Assembly: GCA_029204225.1 (NCBI GenBank)
Contig: MU832590.1
Coordinates: 1-64,000 of the forward strand
DNA: 64,000 nucleotides
Direction of reading: 5' to 3'
Origin: Diphasiastrum complanatum
Taxonomy: Eukaryota > Streptophyta > Lycopodiopsida > Lycopodiales > Lycopodiaceae
A program made the translations under genes and the position numbers. Positions 60,246 through 64,000 of this stretch are shown piece by piece (position 1 is the stretch's first letter; every line of letters begins with the position of its first letter). The notes beneath the pieces are model-generated. The model searched no databases, was not told where the DNA came from, and saw only the letters and a program-made list of their open reading frames with translations.

Positions 60246-62070
60246 TCCATGTGCAGGAGGATATAGAAGGAATAAGAGTATTGGAGGTCAGTGCAACTGG
60301 TAGGCGACGACTAGTGGTTAGAAGACACAAAGGGAAGACATTTTGGCATTTACATTATTACAATAGATGCTTTGAGAAGATGATTGTTAAACAACTTTAT
60401 TCTGAGACTTTACTAAATATCTTTGGTCATGTTGATGAGATATTTGAGCAAATTGTTTTTTCGCATTTGAAGCATGAATGGTATAAACCCTTTCAAGTCT
60501 TTTGTGAATGCAATTTTATATCCCACTGTGTACTTGATCTAACACTAAACATTTTAAAAAGTTCATTTGTGAGAATTTTGGGCATGTTATCTCCATGGAT
60601 ACTGGAATTATTAGTAACAAATTCTTAAAGAACGACCCAAACAAAGGAATTAATCATATTCCCTTACGTCAATCCAATATCAATTACATGTCATGAAGAG
60701 ACTTGCCAGACTTGTTAAAATGGAATACCTACGTGCTTTTAAGCATACTTGCTAGTTGATGCCATGCCCCGAGGTGTCAATGTAGAACCTCACCACTCAA
60801 AAGGGCTTCCAATAGAGAAGTTGAAGGCCGAGTCTGAGAGCACAAGAATTACTAGTGCTAGACTAAAGTTATATATTTTATGAGCCCCATAGTAATTCCC
60901 AAAAGATGGAAAACCATGTGGGAGCTAGTAATTTAGACCCTCTCAACTGGAGTTGTGTTTTTAATAAAGAGGCCTCCTATTATTATGTAAGAGGTGGAAC
61001 CCAAACCATTATAGAAAGGGATTCACTCACTTGTGAGAGGTGGAATCCAAATTGTAATAGAAGTAGATTCACAAACTCGCGGGTATACATACATGCCTCC
61101 TCCATGAGTTTCCAAGCATATGACATGTACCGAAATGATGTTGCTTTGACAATTGAAGATCCTTCTATGTGCATTTCCTTCTATGCTCCATTTTCATACA
61201 TTTAGTTTGGGTACTTGTGTATGAATCTGTTGTTGTTGTTTCTTCCTTCTTCCAGGATTGGTTTTGTGATTAATATCAAGTAGATGTGCATGGCTTTGTT
61301 GCTGATCTTACCCATTGTCATTTGATGATGCTTTTTGCTTGACTCCCTGAGGAGTTTTTATTACAAATGTTGAGTGATATATGTGATAAACGCTTTGTAG
61401 GATTTGTGGTACTTAGTTAGATTCAGTTTTGTTGATTTTGGTGATTTCAGTAGGATTAGATTCAATGTCATTCTCTGTTTCTTGCTTAGATTAGATTAGT
61501 TATAATCTAAATTCTATAAGTAACCAAAGAAAATATGAAATAGATTGTAGAACGTAGGTATATGAGTCCTGACAGATCTCAGATTTTAGTTGAGGTTCCA
61601 TTATTAGTAAAGAATTGAAATCAGACTGTAAATGTGCCAATTGACAGGCGGGGTACATCACCATTATACTGCAAACCATACAATTGAGAGCTGTAGCAGA
61701 GTTTCTGTTGGTTGTAGGCTGATAGGATCCAAGAAAGCGTCAATAGCAACCGTAAATAATGAGCTAGAAGGAATCAGCCAACATTGGCTCCATTGCTACT
61801 GATAATCTTCTTAAATTGTGCTAAAGAACTCGTATATTGCAGTCCATTTTCCAATTCTTTGTGATTTTGACTGCCTACTTGTGTTCTTGCATTCATCTTT
61901 TTCTTTACAAGCACGCATTCAATCTTTTCTCTGAGATCAGCATTCCATCAACACCCACTCACAAACAGTTCAAGAAATCCACTGCCCCACTGCTCTCCAC
62001 CGTTTCACACACTTTTTCAAAGGAGGAAGCCTAGTCTGTCGAACTGACGTTTGCACCTGACAAACCAACT
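60246..62070. other. No recognised gene; one 46-bp tandem duplication
   Basis: Frames up to 128 codons (60242-60628) show no domain. At 60990 and 61036 'agaggtgga' starts two units of a 46-base duplication. The region before 62080 may contain the 5' LTR of the gypsy element that follows, but I could not define its ends or a primer site. Confidence 0.35.
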
Positions 62071-62079
62071 TAAAAAAAT

Positions 62080-62365
62080 ACATCCGACGATTGCATCCAA
62101 TGATTTGTCCGATGATTGCATCTGACGACTTTGTGTCCGACAATTGCATCCAACAACCAGTCAAAAAAAATTGCGTCCGATGATTTCATCCGATGACTTT
62201 GCGTCTGACGACTGCATCCGACGACCAGTCTTTACAAATTCCATCCAATGACTTTGCGTCCCACGATTTTCTATCCGACGTTGCATTAGACGATTTTCTA
62301 TCTGATGTGCATCTGACGAGCAGCCGACAGCTGCATCTGAGACTGTAACCGACAGCAGACCCGCC
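62080..62365. repeat. Degenerate (CCGACGATTGCAT)-type minisatellite
   Basis: Variants of tccgacgattgcatc and tccgatgactttgcgtc recur about fifteen times over 285 bases, with unit lengths around 14-19 bases and a larger double unit. It lies about 200 bases upstream of the gypsy gag start and may be part of its LTR or leader. Confidence 0.8.
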
Positions 62366-62561
62366 AAATTGTCACAAACTTTACATCCGACACTATCACT
62401 ATAATTGCATCCAACAAGCTTCTGCTCAAATCTGAAAATCTATTTTTCATAGAATTCCTATTGAAAACTTAATTCTATTCTAAGGTAATGTCCACCGAAT
62501 ATTTCAAGAAACAAAAAAAAAAAAAATCAAAACAACACAAAGTTGAATCAGACCAGTTCTA

Positions 62562-63997
62562 ATGGCAAATATACTAGAAAAACTTATGGATGAGTTCACA
62601 CCGAGTGATCATCCAAATGATGAGAACAAGCCCTATTGTCTTAGATCTCATGTAAATCAAGATCTCGGGCCATCCAGATGGAGGCCTAATCAATTTGATA
62701 TCCCTGACTATCAACCTGTTCAACATGCTCACCATACCGCAAATTCTGATAAACGAACACCCCGATTGGAATTACCAAAGTTCGACGGTAATGTGGACCC
62801 TCATAGATTTTTACAAGTCTTTGAGAATGCATGTGAAGTATATGGAGAATATACGGACAATGTAAAAGTCCAATTATCTTCAATGACCATGGTGGATAAA
62901 GCACAAGAGTGATTTCTTAACCTTGATCATAATGATAGACAAGATTAATCCGATTTGAAATAGTCTTTTATTAAACACTTCCGACCTTTCAGACTCACAG
63001 AGTGCCCATTTGTATGCCTCAGTAATATAAAAACTAAAATAGATGAATGCGTACATGACTATATTTAGCGCTTCAAGCGTCTCATAAGTCAAGTCTAGGA
63101 ATAGTCAACTTATAAAATGTTGATTATATGGTTTTTAGTTGGCCTTCCAAGACGTATCCGAAAGAGCTTAAACCTAGCGAAGATTATCATACTCTTAAAT
63201 TCGCTATGTCCGATGCCATTCGTGAGGAAGATGAAGCGTCCGATGATGAGGACCATTATCATACTCTTAAATCCGCTATGTCTGATGCCATTCGTGAGGA
63301 AGATGAAGCGTCCAATGATGAGGACCATAAAGAAAAAAGAGCTCACCAAGTTTTTAATGAAAATTGTCCAAGTGAGCCAAGAGATTCAAACCAAGTCTGG
63401 AAATCTCAGTTCGAGTTGATGAATCAACAACATCAACAATAGATGGAGAAACTCAACAAAGAGTTTCAACAGACCCTTAAAGTTGATTCAAAGCCAGTTT
63501 CCAGGGCAATTGCCCTCTTGTAACGTTATGTATAGGTGCGAAAGACACCTGGTGACCACAATGTCGTGGAGCACATATCGATAATGAGTGTCCATCACAC
63601 AGACCTTAAGAAATGCAGCACTGTATACTTTGTGGCACGACCACTCATATAACATCAAGTTGTAGGTACAACCCATGCAACATGCAATATTCTAGGCCAC
63701 AACAATATCCACCACAAGGACAACCACAAGCACCATATAACCCACATTATATGAGTTTAGTCCAAGTTCAGGATTTGCCAAGACAACAACCACTTGCACA
63801 ACAACAAAGATTGGCACTCAAAGGTCCAAGAGGATATGCTCAACCAAACATGCCAAACCAACAAAACCGGCCTCACGTATAGGCCAATGTGGTCCAAAAC
63901 TCCTCTTATGACACCCCAGCCTATGAATCTACTTATGATGAAGGAACTAATAACACATACGTAAATGAGGCATCTATCTCTTATCCAAACGAGCAAT
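62562..63997 (+). pseudogene. Ty3/gypsy gag with zinc knuckles, decayed and cut by the window end
   Basis: Opens at 62562 and is clean to 62912. It carries L-P-K-F-D-G-N-V-D-P-H-R-F-L-Q-V-F-E, then (after a TGA where a Trp would be expected) F-L-N-L-D, S-F-I-K-H-F-R-P-F and K-I-D-E-C-V-H-D-Y-I, matching the retrotransposon gag domain (P-x-F-x-G, F-x-x-x-F). The frame shifts at about 63130. An acidic 24-residue unit (Y-H-T-L-K..D-E-D-H) is tandemly duplicated at 63184-63327. Two zinc-knuckle-like motifs follow: C-R-G-A-H-I-D-N-E-C near 63560 and C-I-L-C-G-T-T-T-H-I-T-S-S-C at 63622-63663, then a Gln/Pro-rich tail (to 63882). Several stops make it inactive. Protease and pol, if present, lie beyond 64000. 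Confidence 0.85.
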
Positions 63998-64000
63998 AAT

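Overview
The window is nuclear DNA of a land plant. It contains a spliced group IIb WRKY transcription-factor gene with the plant-specific intron position inside the WRKY domain, and a second spliced gene with two U1/matrin-type zinc fingers. Most of the rest is plant-style LTR retrotransposons (Ty1/copia and Ty3/gypsy) with the usual initiator-tRNA-Met primer sites. The AT-rich base composition, a 5.2-kb intron, long gene-free stretches and large CT/AT microsatellites suggest a big repeat-rich genome such as a fern, lycophyte or gymnosperm. The species cannot be named from the sequence alone.

Layout: 0.1-2.7 kb, LTR and copia relics and a LINE relic on the minus strand. 3.4-6.4 kb, the WRKY gene (minus, six coding exons) with a W-box-rich, microsatellite-rich 5' region up to about 7.3 kb. 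7.3-10.6 kb, nothing recognisable. 10.6-13.2 kb, fragments of copia and gypsy elements and one LTR. 13.4-15.2 kb, an unrecognised spliced gene or gene relic on the minus strand. 15.7-19.7 kb, more copia debris and a minus-strand LTR/PBS. 20.1-21.1 kb, an unrecognised spliced gene whose frame is broken by one TGA. 21.8-28 kb, gypsy RNase H debris and two copia relics, one carrying a complete 3' LTR.

30.6-37.1 kb holds two related copia elements side by side. One is internally deleted (TSD CTTGG). The other is complete but non-autonomous (TSD GATAT), with one long open gag-protease frame. 37.1-41.8 kb is a degenerate tandem array of units of about 1.05 kb, interrupted by an LTR with a regularly spaced CCAAT-box array. 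42.8-46.0 kb is an unusual four-LTR/three-interior tandem retroelement enclosed by one 5-bp target-site duplication; each interior carries a tRNA-like segment. 46.5-53.3 kb is the zinc-finger gene (minus, two recognised coding exons). Beyond it lie an approximately 400-bp direct duplication with a very long CT/AT tract, unidentified degenerate frames, a degenerate GACGATTGCATC-type repeat, and the 5' part of a gypsy gag running off the window.

Only the WRKY and zinc-finger genes look like intact host genes, and they need not be functionally linked. The points most worth a second look are the four-LTR array with two LTR subclasses, the CCAAT arrays with 31-33-bp spacing, the gag-protease-only element with an intact ORF, and the two unrecognised spliced genes at 13.4-14.1 and 20.1-21.1 kb.
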